From: Pyrenula massariospora
Lineage: Eukaryota; Ascomycota; Eurotiomycetes; Pyrenulales; Pyrenulaceae
DNA length: 64,000 nt
Direction: 5' to 3'
NCBI GenBank assembly: GCA_021030905.1
Contig: JAGFMI010000005.1
Location: 1,364,001 to 1,428,000 of the forward strand
Shown here: positions 22,501-33,896 of the stretch, piece by piece
Numbering within the stretch: the first letter of the stretch is position 1
Layout of the letters: the number at the start of each line of letters is the position of its first letter
Notes under the pieces: generated by a model
The model's database searches: none
Told to the model about the DNA's origin: nothing
What the model saw: the letters and a program-made list of their open reading frames with translations, nothing else
Position numbers and translations under genes: made by a program

Positions 22501-22562
22501 TTTAGTAGGAAGATCACAAATGTGAAGTATACAAACTGAGACCACGTCTTGGGTATTACCAT
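19554..22562 (-). CDS. Fungal multi-pass membrane protein with long cytosolic tail (885 aa)
   Basis: Five exons, 22562-21469, 21354-21168, 21064-20639, 20563-20501 and 20441-19554. The third exon's start (after CCAAAG) is the least certain join. A signal-like first helix (YFTFVIFLLNNAFATVQA) is followed by about eight membrane helices in exon 1. Exon 2 adds LWFIIAVEMCLVWNN and STGQLIPLIIGIVG, a phrase typical of a widespread fungal membrane family. The rest is a hydrophilic tail with GRPWWSLDVC in the small fourth exon and Arg/Lys/Glu-rich, probably helical sequence at the end. Function is unknown. It might be a sensor or scaffold at a membrane, which is only inference from layout. Confidence 0.75.
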
Positions 22563-23347
22563 GTTGATCAGGGTTGCTACTCAGCAGCATTCAAGCACTT
22601 GGATCTGGAACGAGACACGACCATCTTTAATAATTGACCATTAATGATCGCGACCAGACACGCGCGAGGCTGAGCAAGAAGAAACTGCAAAGCCTGGACC
22701 TTATCTACAGTGAAGTGGCGGGTGGCTTTGGGCTGAAGCGGCACATGAGAACAGCCAACCTCAGACCAATCCGCAGGTGCCCCACTCCGCGTTAGGTTGA
22801 AATGCGGCCACCATGCTATGGAAGGTGGCCACCTAAGGCGCACGCCTCTTACCCGTTCATGGGACAAGAGGCGTGGTTTAGTGAGCTCATCGTTTTCGGC
22901 GACAGACACACATCTTGTAGCGCATTATCAGTACGAGTGAATTTTTGATGTTCTATTGACTAAATTGCACGTGTACAGTAAATCGTGTTATTACCACATT
23001 CACCCAGAGCGTATTTGACGACAGAAATTTAGTGACAATTATAACGTCGCACCAGTTGATGGTGTTAAACTATCAAGCGAGTGGGGTCGCCATGGCGATG
23101 GAGCAACACGGACAGAAAACCTGATCGGCCTACTAGTAACGAGTTTGGGGACCGGTTAGGTGCTAGCTTATTCAAAGTATGAGCGTTAATTCGATACTAT
23201 TTCCTAGGAAAAGCCTACTGGTAAACAGTCTTCGGCAGCCAGCGCGTCGCCACCAAGCGATACCGTTGATTGCAAAGCTATGATGCTGCGAACGACGAAG
23301 GTTGCGTTTCAGATCACTTGGTATGTATCTACAGGAGGTTCAGCTGC
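22563..23347. other. Intergenic region with two neighbouring hairpins
   Basis: Between two minus-strand genes. Inverted repeats at 22806-22830 (7-bp arms) and 22841-22875 (10-bp arms) stand about 250 bp upstream of the membrane-protein ATG. A 110-codon minus frame over them lacks family features. Confidence 0.45.
22806..22875. repeat. Two adjacent inverted repeats (hairpins)
   Basis: First: GGCCACC at 22806-22812 pairs with GGTGGCC at 22824-22830, and 22823-22834 is itself a perfect 12-bp palindrome. Second: CACGCCTCTT at 22841-22850 pairs exactly with AAGAGGCGTG at 22866-22875. They could be factor-binding sites or a fragment of a decayed element. Confidence 0.5.
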
Positions 23348-26206
23348 CTAGAATGGCCCCGGAGCAAAAGACGTAACGTAGTAAGGGTCATCTGGGTCGT
23401 AAGGCCACTTCCGCACGACGGTATCGCCAACATATCCGGTGAGATTGGCGACCGTCGCGGACTAGAAAGAGGACATCAGTCTTGGAAAATTAAAGACATG
23501 GAAGAGAACAATACTCACGAGATCAAAAGGGCAGGTTGCAGCCTGGCTACCGAATTTCTCGATTCCCAATACCTTGCCACTCTCATAATTAATTCGAACC
23601 TGCTGTCGAGAGGCACGGGAAGGGTTCTCGAGAAAATAGTTTTGAGGTACAAGCATCATCGAAGATTGCGCAGTCTGTGATACGAAATAGATAAGCTAGG
23701 ACCCAATTCGAGGCGGCAAAACAACGAACCGTAAAGACAGTATTGGGCAGATCAGACGTATCCGGAACGTGGTGCATGCCGAGGTTAAAATACCTAAGCA
23801 ACAGACGACTTAGCAACTGCGAAACAACGTAGATTGACGTAGCGAGCTTACAGTACCAGATCTTCCTGGTCAAGGGATTCTCCATCGAAGAATTTGTCAA
23901 AGTCGACGACAGGATTAGCTGGGTCTAGAGCGTTAAACGCATGTACGCTTCGAGGCTCGGTATCCTTCTGCTTGACGGCGTACAAGTGATGTGTTGCCCA
24001 ATTGGCGCTGTTCTTGAGATCGGAAGAGTTCTGAACCGTCAAATATGGGGTGCTTGCAGTTCCTGTGGACGAAGGTATCAGTGACCGCGATTCCAAACAC
24101 GCATTGTGTACCGTACCAGGAGTAATACGATAGCCACGATATTCGCCGTACTTGTTCGGCGCGTCTTTATTGACCACAGAGTACGCCGTAGCCGCATTGT
24201 GACCCCAATTAAGTTTCGATTCATCCTCGTTAGTGATGAATGACTTATTTAGTTTCATTGTGTTTCGCGCTTGGCCATTAGACCATGGATATCTAGAGAT
24301 GCAGGCCGGGTTAGCTCCATGAGTTGAGAAGTCGGGGGCCGGTGAATGGGGGAACTAAACGCACACTTCTGTTGTAGGGACTACCTCAACCTTCATCAAA
24401 CTGTTGGCTGTACCATTGATGTCCATGTCCAGCTTGTAGTTCAACACATGATCATGCATCGAGCCAGAGAGAGCATCATGGATTTTGAAGCCATAATCAG
24501 AATTATGGGCCCAAAATGCTGCATTAATGTATCCAGAAGCTCGAACTGTGACATGAATAGAACCGTCAAGGAAGAATGCATATTCAAATAAGTAGTCGTA
24601 GTTTCCCAAAGTGCTGACACTTCGCAAGACGAGATGGATATTTTTACCGGAGTACACTTGAGACTGTGAAGAATGCCGGCCAATCGGGTAGCCGGCATCC
24701 CACTCGAAGAGACAGAGGTTGTTCCTATGAGTGTGACGTTCTTCCCGATAGTAAAAGGATGAATCTAAAAAAGTGGCATAAGTCGGGCAATCATAACCGC
24801 CAATTAGCTCGAACGAGAAAGGCGAAAATCCGTAGGTTGAGTCGAGAAACGCTGTTCCAGATGAAACGGGATCATATCCTGCATAGTGCGCTATGGCTTC
24901 CTGCATGCCGAGTTCGTAGATGATTCTTTCGCCATTGTACCGGATATCATAGAGCCTTATGCTAGTATCTATGAGGAAGGTGATGAAAAAGGAGAACCCC
25001 ACTGCACTAGGTCAGTAAAGCCGTACGTGGTAAGTTTAGCCGCTGACATACTCCATTCGACGTATTTTTCATTAGTGTCAATCGCAAATCGTGGTCTCTC
25101 AGCTTGGATTGCAACAGGAGGCGCAAGCGTGTCCAAAGGTAATGCATCGCCCCCTGGATCCGTCGCAGCCCAGTCCCCATCAATGTTTGGTGTCAGTATC
25201 TCGAATTGAGCAGTATTGAATGCGGCTTTAAAGTCTTCAGAGGTATTGTAGAAGACTCCATTGTAGTACCATCCTATTACTGACCACTGCGATCGGTCTC
25301 TTCCAGTCAAATTAGTCTTCACGGAGAGCCCGGTCTTTAAGAGGGAATCGTCGGCAAAAATGCTAGAGGGAAGGAGATTGTACTCGCTCCACGCTGTTAC
25401 GCTGCCATCACCAATCGATATTGGCGAGACCATTGCCAAGGTAAGTGTATCATTCGCTACATTCCGATAAGTCTGAGATCATCGTGAGTCTTAAATATAG
25501 AGCGTGAAAGCCTTCTAGTAGTAGATACTCACAGCGTTGAACATCTTCAGAAGAACATCTTCTACTGTTGCGGAGACATGGGCCATAAATTGCATGTAAG
25601 CAGCCTGATCTGCGGTATAAATACGTTGGCGCCCTATGCCCTTATTGTAAGGGTAGTTGAGAGGTTCAAGTGATGTGATATTCGAAACAGGAAGTGGTCC
25701 AATCATATAGTCTTCAGTATATGGTTCTTCTCGGGCGCCAAACTGAATGGTAGCTCGGGCATAACGACTAGGCTGCTGATCGACGCCATTGATATAGCCG
25801 ATGGCATCTGATTTGTTCGGTTGCAGCACCTCGACATATATGATGGTATTATCCCAGCTAGTTTTTGTCAACAAGAGATCATCTTTCGAGTGGGTCGATG
25901 GCTACCATACCTTGTTGCATTGGCGTTCGCAGTGAGATTTAGGCTTTCCTGACCGTGAAGAAATTTGGTCACGGAGGCTGCTTCGACTTCATCTAGGTCA
26001 GCAAAGATATTGCGCAAAGGTGATTTGAGAGTCTGGGATATATTGGCAACACAAGCCCCTGTCGTGTTGTTGACGTTAATGGTCAATGTATTCACTGCAT
26101 TTGCCAAAGGTTGTTTCCATGGATGGAAATTTTTGATTGATGGTTTTGCCAGTCCTGGAGCCAGAAGACCACTAGCCGCAAGGAGAATGCAGACTTGGTA
26201 CCCCAT
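23348..26206 (-). CDS. Secreted copper amine oxidase
   Basis: Nine exons: 26206-25911, 25857-25533, 25472-25052, 25001-24365, 24292-24117, 24062-23852, 23793-23730, 23674-23519 and 23461-23348, giving 799 residues. All joins keep frame and have GT-AG borders. The enzyme oxidises primary amines to aldehydes, releasing ammonia and H2O2, with copper and a topaquinone made from its own tyrosine. That tyrosine is Tyr482 in TLGNYDY. The catalytic base is probably Asp401 (FLDSTYG). Copper ligands are His530 and His532 (MHDHV) and the His of LGMHHVPDTSDLP. The ends HNYF-like (VPQNYFL) and the substrate-channel region are conserved. A signal peptide (MGYQVCILLAASGLLAPGLA) and many N-glycosylation sites indicate secretion rather than a peroxisomal enzyme. 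Confidence 0.92.
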
Positions 26207-26317
26207 ACTTGCGATAGTTTTGGAGAATGGAGGAATGTCCCTATAGTATCGTCTATGAAGTCGAATGAGAAGGAAATTGACTTCTTTTGTAGATGGAGAG
26301 TGGGTGGGACTGTAGGG

Positions 26318-26324
26318 CTTTATA
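26318..26324 (-). promoter_or_regulatory. TATA box of the amine oxidase gene
   Basis: TATAAAG on the minus strand, about 112 bp before the amine oxidase ATG and pointing toward it. Confidence 0.45.
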
Positions 26325-28064
26325 CACAAGATAAGGTGTATCTCTTGGTCTATGACGGCTCGGCGTTCTTCGAGGCACATGTATCATTCCAATTCCGAGC
26401 ATTTTTGCACCGTGCGATTTCATCGTGACTCAGGTAGAATACTCAGTCTTGATGTAGAGAGAAACGCAAGTTGATCTGTGATATTGCGGGTATCACTACT
26501 GGATTTGGTCAGAATTGGTCACTTATATCAACTTTTCGAGAGACCCCCAGGCACGGAGTACCGGTGACTGCAAACAAGTGGAAGGATTAAAGAACGTTCA
26601 ACCAATCGCCTTGCACAGCTTAGAAAACCCTGCAAATCAATTGTCAGAAGCCCAGCTAACGGGATGGAGATCTCGACCAGAAAATCTCGACCTTGTTATG
26701 CCTAATTGGGAAAATTGACGTGCGCAATTTCATTGTCAGGCAGTGTTCCGGACCATTTAATTTAGAGTTGAAGCTAACCATGTTCATGGAAGAGGAATTG
26801 CGATTCCTTAGTATTCGATGGCGTCTCGGTCTCCGTTTGCAACGCTATCGAAATCTGACTAATTCTTCCGATCGAAGTCATCGCTCGAATGCACGAACTC
26901 CATTCAGTTCTTGCACCCACCGCATGTTGGCGATATAAACCGTTCGTAAGGTTCGGGAAAGGGTCGCGCAAACGTAAATAATACTAGAGGTTTGACAAGG
27001 GTATAGAAACGAGAAAATGGTGTTACATGGAGGTACAGCGTGGGGAACCGTCTACGGGGTCCTGGACCGAGACCCCGCCTAGGGGACTAACCCAGTATAG
27101 TTGAGATAGCCTTGACCCATGTCGTTCATTGGAAAAGTCTCACAGAGTTCAGATAAGGCAAGGAAGCAGGCGTGATCCAGCCTTGCAATGTCTAAGACAG
27201 CGCACGCATCGAGAGATCACGACTGCTTTTGCACAGCCATAAAGATGACCCTAGCACCTTCACAACCATCCTGAGCCCCATCCGTCGCGGCCAGCGACGC
27301 CAAGATACAGCAATGGGCCCTTTCCGACAAAAACCTGCAACCATCTTTTCATTCCTCACACTGTTCGAATCCATCTTAGTCAGAAAGGCGCGATCACTTC
27401 CCTCAGACGTTGTAACCCTGCCGAATTGAAAGATAGGATATATGCTGGCCCATAATAATTCGACAACCTCACCCTGCACTCAAGCAGGGAGAGCGCTGCC
27501 GAGCAGTCGAGGAGCAGAGAGCTTCAAATCTATCCCTCCTCGGCAGCCCACAAAAACCGGCTTCCGGTCAACTAAAAGGATTGGGAACACAAAGAAATCT
27601 ATGGCAATTTTGAGCCTTGATTCTAGTAGTACGAGCGACTTTGTGCCAGAGGCACCGCTGCAGCGACCACTCTGCTTCTTCAGAAGCATGTAACTTACAG
27701 CTGAAAAGACACCTGAACGATATGCCGTGCCGATGAGCTTAATATGCCGATCGCGTCCAGAGGTCTTGCCATTGAACTTGCTGACTTGACTAACTCACAA
27801 AGCCCATGTAAATGACCTATCTTCGACCCCACTGGAGTACTACGTACGATGCACCACGCCGCTGCGGGAGATCCGCAACAAGCCGATACCCCCGCGTCGG
27901 ATGGTCGACTGCCGGCTCAAGTGTGAAAGCCAAGGCCGAAGGCTTCGTAAACTTCGCTGACACTTGAGCGGCTCCTACTGAACTCCGATGAAGGGGGAGA
28001 CCCAGATGACTGGACTTGTACTATTCCGCACATACATCCTTTGACTTTTGGCCCCTAACATTTC

Positions 28065-28215
28065 CTAGGATTCCCTCCTGAAGAGTACTTCTAAAGGCCC
28101 TCTAGCGGCTCTTCAGCCCCTATCAGTCCCTACAACATTCTCTAAGTATCATTAGAGCAGCATCTAAGAGTTCCCAAAGCAGTAGTCTTGCAGGCACTTC
28201 AGGCCCATAGATCCC
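28065..28215. repeat. Degenerate short tandem units (TAAAGG/TAGAGG type)
   Basis: Irregular repeats of about 11-14 bp with cores such as CTAAAGGC, CTAGCGGC and TCTAAG. The composition and unit style match the inner part of the element at 41336-41899, but I see no flanking inverted repeats here. Confidence 0.35.
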
Positions 28216-28857
28216 TAAAATGGAGTTTACAGGTGTTTCAATAGCCTTGCGTCAATAAATTACAGTGAAGCGTTTATTCAGACAGACTTCTACTACAATT
28301 ACATTGAATTATGTCATCAATGTCTCCCATGCCATCGGAATTATTGTGGAGACGCTAAAGTGTCACCAAAGGTTATAACTCTCAGCCGAAACCTCAACGC
28401 CGATAAGTCGGACAAGCTGCTATTCCAACATTAGATATTTAAACTCATTTTCCAGACATTACTGAACTGGTTGGTGGGTATGAAGAGCAAAAGATAGGCC
28501 GTCTCATACAACGAAAACGGCCTCGAGAGGGCGTCGCACCTGCTCTCTCCTCGAAACGAGAGTCACGTCAACGAGCTTGAAAGGATGACCCCTGTAGGCG
28601 GCATAGCCATCTTGCATACGATTGGACGAAGCTCTCAAGCCGCGACGGTCAAAGACGCGGCCTCGCGTTTCAACACGCACATTACCATCTCGGACTGCTG
28701 AAGTCGCATGATAAAATCAATCTATCATTCGATCAGTCAAACCTCACACTCTCGCCGCTTATGTGAGATCGCAAGAACGCGGTGAGTGCAAGGTAGCCGT
28801 CGAAGTGGAGGTCGGATCCTGTGGTATTACCCACTTTGTCCCAAACGTACTGCGACT

Positions 28858-30690
28858 ATGGCAACATACTTCAGACGCTCACGGAACGGTCGGTCATCAA
28901 CATAATCGTCTCTGCCCCTTCGATTCTGACCAACCCCAGGCTGCGGCACCTGTAAAAGGTTTAGGTGAGTCAGTACCATCAGTACAAGAACTGATCCACT
29001 GCTGATTCTTGGCACTTGGAGACTCAAATGCGATGAGCGAAGGCCTTCTTGTGCTCGGTGTGAGGCGCGGCAGGTAGCTTGCGAAGGTTATCCTACACGA
29101 CTCAAATGGGTTTCGAGCCATCGTCCGCCTGGTAGGGTGCAGATTGAACAACAACGCGGCTGTGCTACTTCCCAGTCTGAGCTCGGAGACATCCAATCGG
29201 AGGGATTAGCTTTGGACTGCCAGTCGAAATCGGTCTCTACCGAGCAATGGCCGCAGGATGCTCCGCTCCAGTTCCGGCTACCTCGAGGAATCGACTCTTT
29301 TGTCCCCAAATTGAGCCATCCTCGGGATCGTATGCTCTTCGGTTACTGGCTCGACGTGTTGTTGAGCTTGATTCATCTCGATTACTCCGATTCTTCGCGG
29401 ATCCAATCGATGTACTTCGACGCCATTCTTCAAGCGGATTCGACCTTGCTGCCGGCTATTGTTGCCAGCTCGGCGGCCCATATGTCCGTTATTGGCGCCA
29501 TTGGTCTGGATGAGTTCCTTCAGAAAAGACAACGAGCCTTCAATGCCGTTCGAATGTCGCTCTATCAGAGTGGAGGCGTCCATTCTTCTGCGACAAGGTG
29601 TAAGAATGATCGAGAGTCTGTAATGCGCACTAACTGCTCTCACCCTTCTGCTGCATTAGACATCAACCTCATCGCGGCATCTTTTACGTTGGCGGGCACT
29701 GACGTGACACTTGGGACACCATTCAATCAAATCATACCCATATTGCAAGGAACGACAACTCTAATCAAGGAGCGACATCGATATCAAGAGTGCTCGTGCA
29801 GTCAAAAATGTCAGGGCTCGGCACTCCCTTCGTTTGAGCTGGGGACTGAGCTCTACGGCGTCATCAAAAAATTTGTGGCTTACTTTGACATCATGTCATG
29901 CGTGCCGTGTCCCAGAAAGCCTATCATTGAGAGCGCGTATTGGCTAGAGGACGGGAATAGATTTATGGATCCCGTCGAGGACAGCTCAGCTATTGATCCT
30001 GTCCTGGGATATTGTGACCAGATTCTTGCATTGACTGGTGATTGCTGTGCCCTGATTCACACGTGGTACGATTCACTGATCTTAGAATCCAATTTTGCAA
30101 GAGAGCAAGAAAAATTACTAGAACGGTTACAACAATCAGTTCTGGACTTACCATCACTGGATGCGGTCAAAACGAAGCTCTCTGATACCTCAATGCCACG
30201 CGATCGGAAGGAAATCTCGACCGAAGAAGCGTGTATCTTTGCAGCACAGTCGTACGCGCTCGCGACACAAATATTCCTTGTCCGCAGTGCAGACTACGAT
30301 CCTGACTCACGTCATATCTTTCAGCTTGTTGTTAGACTTCGACGAGCGATCTTTCAAGTACCCTTCAATTCACCTCCCACCACGATGATGTTATGGCCGC
30401 TTTGGGTTTTGGGCTGCGAAAGCTATGGGAGCAGCGTTCAGCGGCAAGAAGTTTCGAATCTGTTTGAGCGTATGCTTGAGCGTCAGAACTTTCTAAACAT
30501 TGCTAAGTGTCACAACACTTTACGGGACCGCATTTGGACTCTGAAGATGGCAGATAATGAGAAGACTCGTACATCTCAATTCCGAAAGACTGGCCGGCCA
30601 GGCCAACCTGGGGATATCCGAGACCGACGACAGCCCTCAGAATGGGTTCTGTACTGCTGGGAACAAAAGATTCAAATGATACTGGCTTGA
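28858..30690 (+). CDS. Zn2Cys6 transcription factor with fungal TF domain 2-like region
   Basis: Four exons, 28858-28888, 28940-28964, 29022-29599 and 29660-30690, give 554 residues. The first two exons are only 31 and 25 nt, yet they complete a perfect zinc cluster: Cys12, 15, 22, 29, 32 and 39 (C-x2-C-x6-C-x6-C-x2-C-x6-C) after a basic start (MATYFRRSRNG). Introns have CTGAC- or CTAAC-type branch sites. The rest, with DRMLFGYWLDVL and later helices (WPLWVLGCESYG), resembles the C-terminal fungal transcription-factor domain (PF11951 type). The 60-bp third intron has no stop and keeps frame if retained. Target genes are unknown; the amine oxidase gene lies head to head 2.65 kb away. Confidence 0.85.
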
Positions 30691-32320
30691 TCAGAAGAAC
30701 GATTTTTAGATGACTAGCCGCACCGGTACACTCTAGGCTCAGTTGGTTGTGTGAGCATTACGCCTTCTTCTAGACCCCTCATTCAAAATTTTAACTGATT
30801 GGACTATCTCCTAAATGTACACTAGCAACACACGAAACAACGTTTGTCTTATACAGAAATGGTATACAATGACCGCTTCGTGAAGAGCGTTCTATCGACT
30901 TCAAATACTGTTTTGTGATCCAAACACATAGCTATAACGTGGGATAGAAGAGCCGGAATGTTTCACTAGTGGCTCTCTCCGGCGGACTTTCTTCACGTCT
31001 AGAAAGCGGCGCAAAGGCTCCAATCTGGGCCGATTCAGATCTAATTGTTGCAAATATGCTACCTAGAATACGACGCAAAAGTCCGGTGGTTAGATTTTCA
31101 AAATCGTTTTAAAGAGAAAAATGGCCTACAGTCATGGGAAGATCCGTCAAGAATAACAGGAGAATCCCTTTGACGCGCATCTGATCAAATTTTGAAGACA
31201 AATTGTCGTCGAAATCGAAGCTACGAAATCGTTCCATTACGTTCTTTCGCGGTCGAATCCGCTGGTCAGCTCATTCTAGCCTACGAGGTTACCCAGCTCG
31301 CGTGGGAGCGAAGAAAAGGCGCTTCAGTACATGTACGCCGGGAGATTAAATTTAATTGGCTAGGAGAACCTTTCTGGATGAGTGAAAACCGAAGATGAGT
31401 GCGACAGATGCTGTGATAAGGAGAGCGACAAGGCCGAAGCGCTGCTTCAGTGGCAGCCATGGTTTCGACGATGGTTGAGCAAGGGATTAAGAGTAAAGAC
31501 ACTCTTGGCTATGGAACGATCATGTTGGTCGGTAGCAAGATCTCTCAGTGAGTCTGATACTCCACTAGTAAGCCGACAGACGTTTTTCTGTACCATGTCC
31601 TACATGAGTAGCGGTTTCTGGGGACTGCAAGCGATCGGCTATGCGGCCCCCCACGTGGCCCAAGATACAGCTGTCATCTCAATTTCATTCAATGTTGATA
31701 CGCTGTGGCACATCGACTGTCAATTTGGTGTTTAGATAATCATAGGTGCGATAACGACTACCGTTATGATTCATACGTCCATTCGGTTCCCAAAACCAGG
31801 GTCCCATCCCTCAAAGACAAACAGCTCGTGTAAATTCAACTTAAAAGTCAGGAGGACCGCCCAAAGGGACCCATTTCAATGTACCTAGGGAGGTTGGAGT
31901 ACTGATGCAGGCTAAGATGTTTGGAGAGCCACCTCAGCAGTAGCGGTGTAGCCTGAGCAAGGCTGAGCAAGGCTGAGCCGGAGTTGAGCCAGTGGTAGTT
32001 GAAATTTACCGAAGGAGGATTTAACGAGGGAGGATTCACCCCCACCAGCTCTTCCTGCAGACAGCCTAGAAGAACGATCCCAATCACCATCATTCCCCGG
32101 CATCATTTATGCTCGACGGCCTGGTCAAATGAAAGCGGGGTAGGAAACTAGCACTCCACCATGTTACGCCCTTTGCAAAGCTAGGTCTGCACTGCATAGT
32201 ATAACCATCTGTTCGGTGCCATGCTTCCCTCATGATAAGTCCTGAACGCAAGCATCTACTCCGGTCGTCGAGTGGCCTCATTTGGGTCAACATTAGTTTT
32301 ATCGCTCTTAAATCTCTAAC
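30691..32320. other. Intergenic region, 1.6 kb
   Basis: No gene supported. Three near-copies of GAGCAAGGCT/GCTGAGC occur at about 31950-31980. A minus-strand stretch at about 31385-31480 reads PWLPLKQRFGLVALLI, weakly like the start of a membrane protein, but is too short to call. Confidence 0.5.
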
Positions 32321-33548
32321 ATGTCTCGCTGGCCCTCTACGCTTGACGCGTCCGCAATCTTTTCCGCGAAAAAGCTCATTTCTACACCTCTTGCTCACAG
32401 TTCCTTCGCTGCTGACCTTGTCTCACATTTAAGGCAAAATGGCTTTGCACGCATACGCAATCACGGTGTCACGCCAGAAACTATCAGGAGATTGTTTAGA
32501 TATGTATGTATTGACTGTCTCTTGACGACATAGCCATATTATCGCTCGTCCATTTCAATACCGTACGGCAAAATTTCTCACAACAGTTAAACGTTTATAG
32601 CATCGTGACTTCTTCAATCTTCCGCTCCGATCGAAGCTTAGCGTCCGCCATCCTGGAGGCGAAGCTCCAGCAAGGGGATACTCTCCATGGGCATTTGAAA
32701 AATCCGCCATCCTAAGACCTGATCTTCACGATTCCCCGAAATCAAACCCCATCCCTGTGGACTCAGCCGGTCAAGAATCCAAACCGCTCCTAGACGCACG
32801 AGAGCAATTCGCGATCGGTCCCCCAAGCGACGCAAAATTCCCAACACCCCCGCTTTCCGAAGAGTCGCTCCCCGGATTCAACGCAGTGACGAAACAGGGT
32901 TACGCCGAAATCGCAAACACGTGCCGCAGGCTAGTTGCCAGCATCGAAACCGGGCTCGGTGCCCCCTTAGGCTCCCTCAGCACCCCAACCGCCGGCGGTG
33001 CGGGCGCCGAGCTGAATCTCAACTTCTACCCTGAAGTCGCGCGAGACGTCCTCGACGACACTGCGGATACATCAGCAAGTGACGACGCCACCATGCGCCG
33101 CATCTGGCCGCACTCCGACCTCGGCGTCGTCAGCGCCCTCCTCCAAGACGGCACCGGAGCGAGCGGCTTGGAGCTGCAGGTCCGAGACCCGCCGCCAGAA
33201 GACGATGCGCGTTATAATGTACCTGACGGAAACGGAAGCGGATTCGCGCCGCTGTCGATCGAGCAAGAAGGGGATCTGGTGCTGCTCGTCTCGGACACGC
33301 TGGAGCGCTGGACGAATGGGGAGCTGCGCGCCGCGGTGCATCGGGTGGGCTTGCCGGCTGCTACAGCAGTGTCTGGATCAGGGAAGACACGGGTTCCGGA
33401 GCGGCGGTCGGCGGTGATGTTCTACCGCGCGCCGCCGACGGCGAGGTTGGGACCTTTGGCGTCTTTTGTGTCGGAGGGGCGGCCGGCGAGGTATGAGGAT
33501 GTGAGTGCTGAGGAGTATTTGAGGGGGTATAATAAGAAGCTATACTGA
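32321..33548 (+). CDS. 2-oxoglutarate/Fe(II)-dependent oxygenase (second copy type)
   Basis: Two exons, 32321-32503 and 32601-33548, with a 97-bp intron (donor GTATGT, acceptor TTATAG), give 376 residues. The N-terminal domain has GFARIRNHGVTPETI and, across the join, RRLFRYHRDFFNLPL, both typical of isopenicillin N synthase-like oxygenases. Iron ligands are His232 and Asp234 (WPHSDLGVVS) and His308 (AAVHRV); the co-substrate motif is Arg328-x-Ser330. The substrate is unknown. It is not a close duplicate of the enzyme at 4777-5944. Codons change from C-rich to G-rich along the gene. It ends 348 bp from the convergent regulator gene. Confidence 0.87.
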
Positions 33549-33896
33549 AGGTGTGGCGGTGTTGACGTGGTTTTGCTGGGTGGGATTGGGGGTGAGTTTC
33601 CTCAGGATCTTGATTCAAATTAGACTTAACCTCCCAATTACCCATTCGTTTTACATGAAATACCATTACGACCGATAGGTCCCGCAGACGTGAGAAATTG
33701 TTTAAGAAATCCACAAGGATACCGAGCCTGTCGTCTCGTTACTTTCTTGTTTGATTTTACATCGGGTAATCAACAACGTCATGTCGTGGACTGTTTAGAT
33801 GTAACTGTGCAGACTTCTAAACAGTACAATGCATCCCCACAAGATCTACCTTTCCGTCCCACCAACAAACCAACCCCCACCAGCAAAACCCAACCT
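33549..33896. other. Tail-to-tail spacer
   Basis: Short 3' spacer between the convergent oxygenase and C2H2 regulator genes; from about 33830 it becomes very C-rich on the plus strand, continuing into the regulator's 3' end. Confidence 0.5.

Larger units (their letters stand above)
26207..28857. other. Divergent intergenic region, 2.65 kb
   Basis: Between amine oxidase (minus) and the Zn2Cys6 regulator (plus). No gene is supported. It contains a hairpin at 27911-27972 and, at about 28070-28210, short degenerate units of the type CTTCTAAAGGC and CCCTCTAGCGG that resemble those in the repeat element at 41336-41899. Confidence 0.5.

Noticed and set aside
31385-31480. Minus-strand hydrophobic stretch PWLPLKQRFGLVALLI as a second DUF3433 relic
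   Set aside because: Only about 30 residues, generic in composition, with no further pieces found beside it.
4777-33548. A secondary-metabolite cluster around the two 2OG oxygenases, transporters and dehydrogenase
   Set aside because: No PKS, NRPS, terpene cyclase or other backbone gene is present and the candidates are scattered over tens of kilobases.
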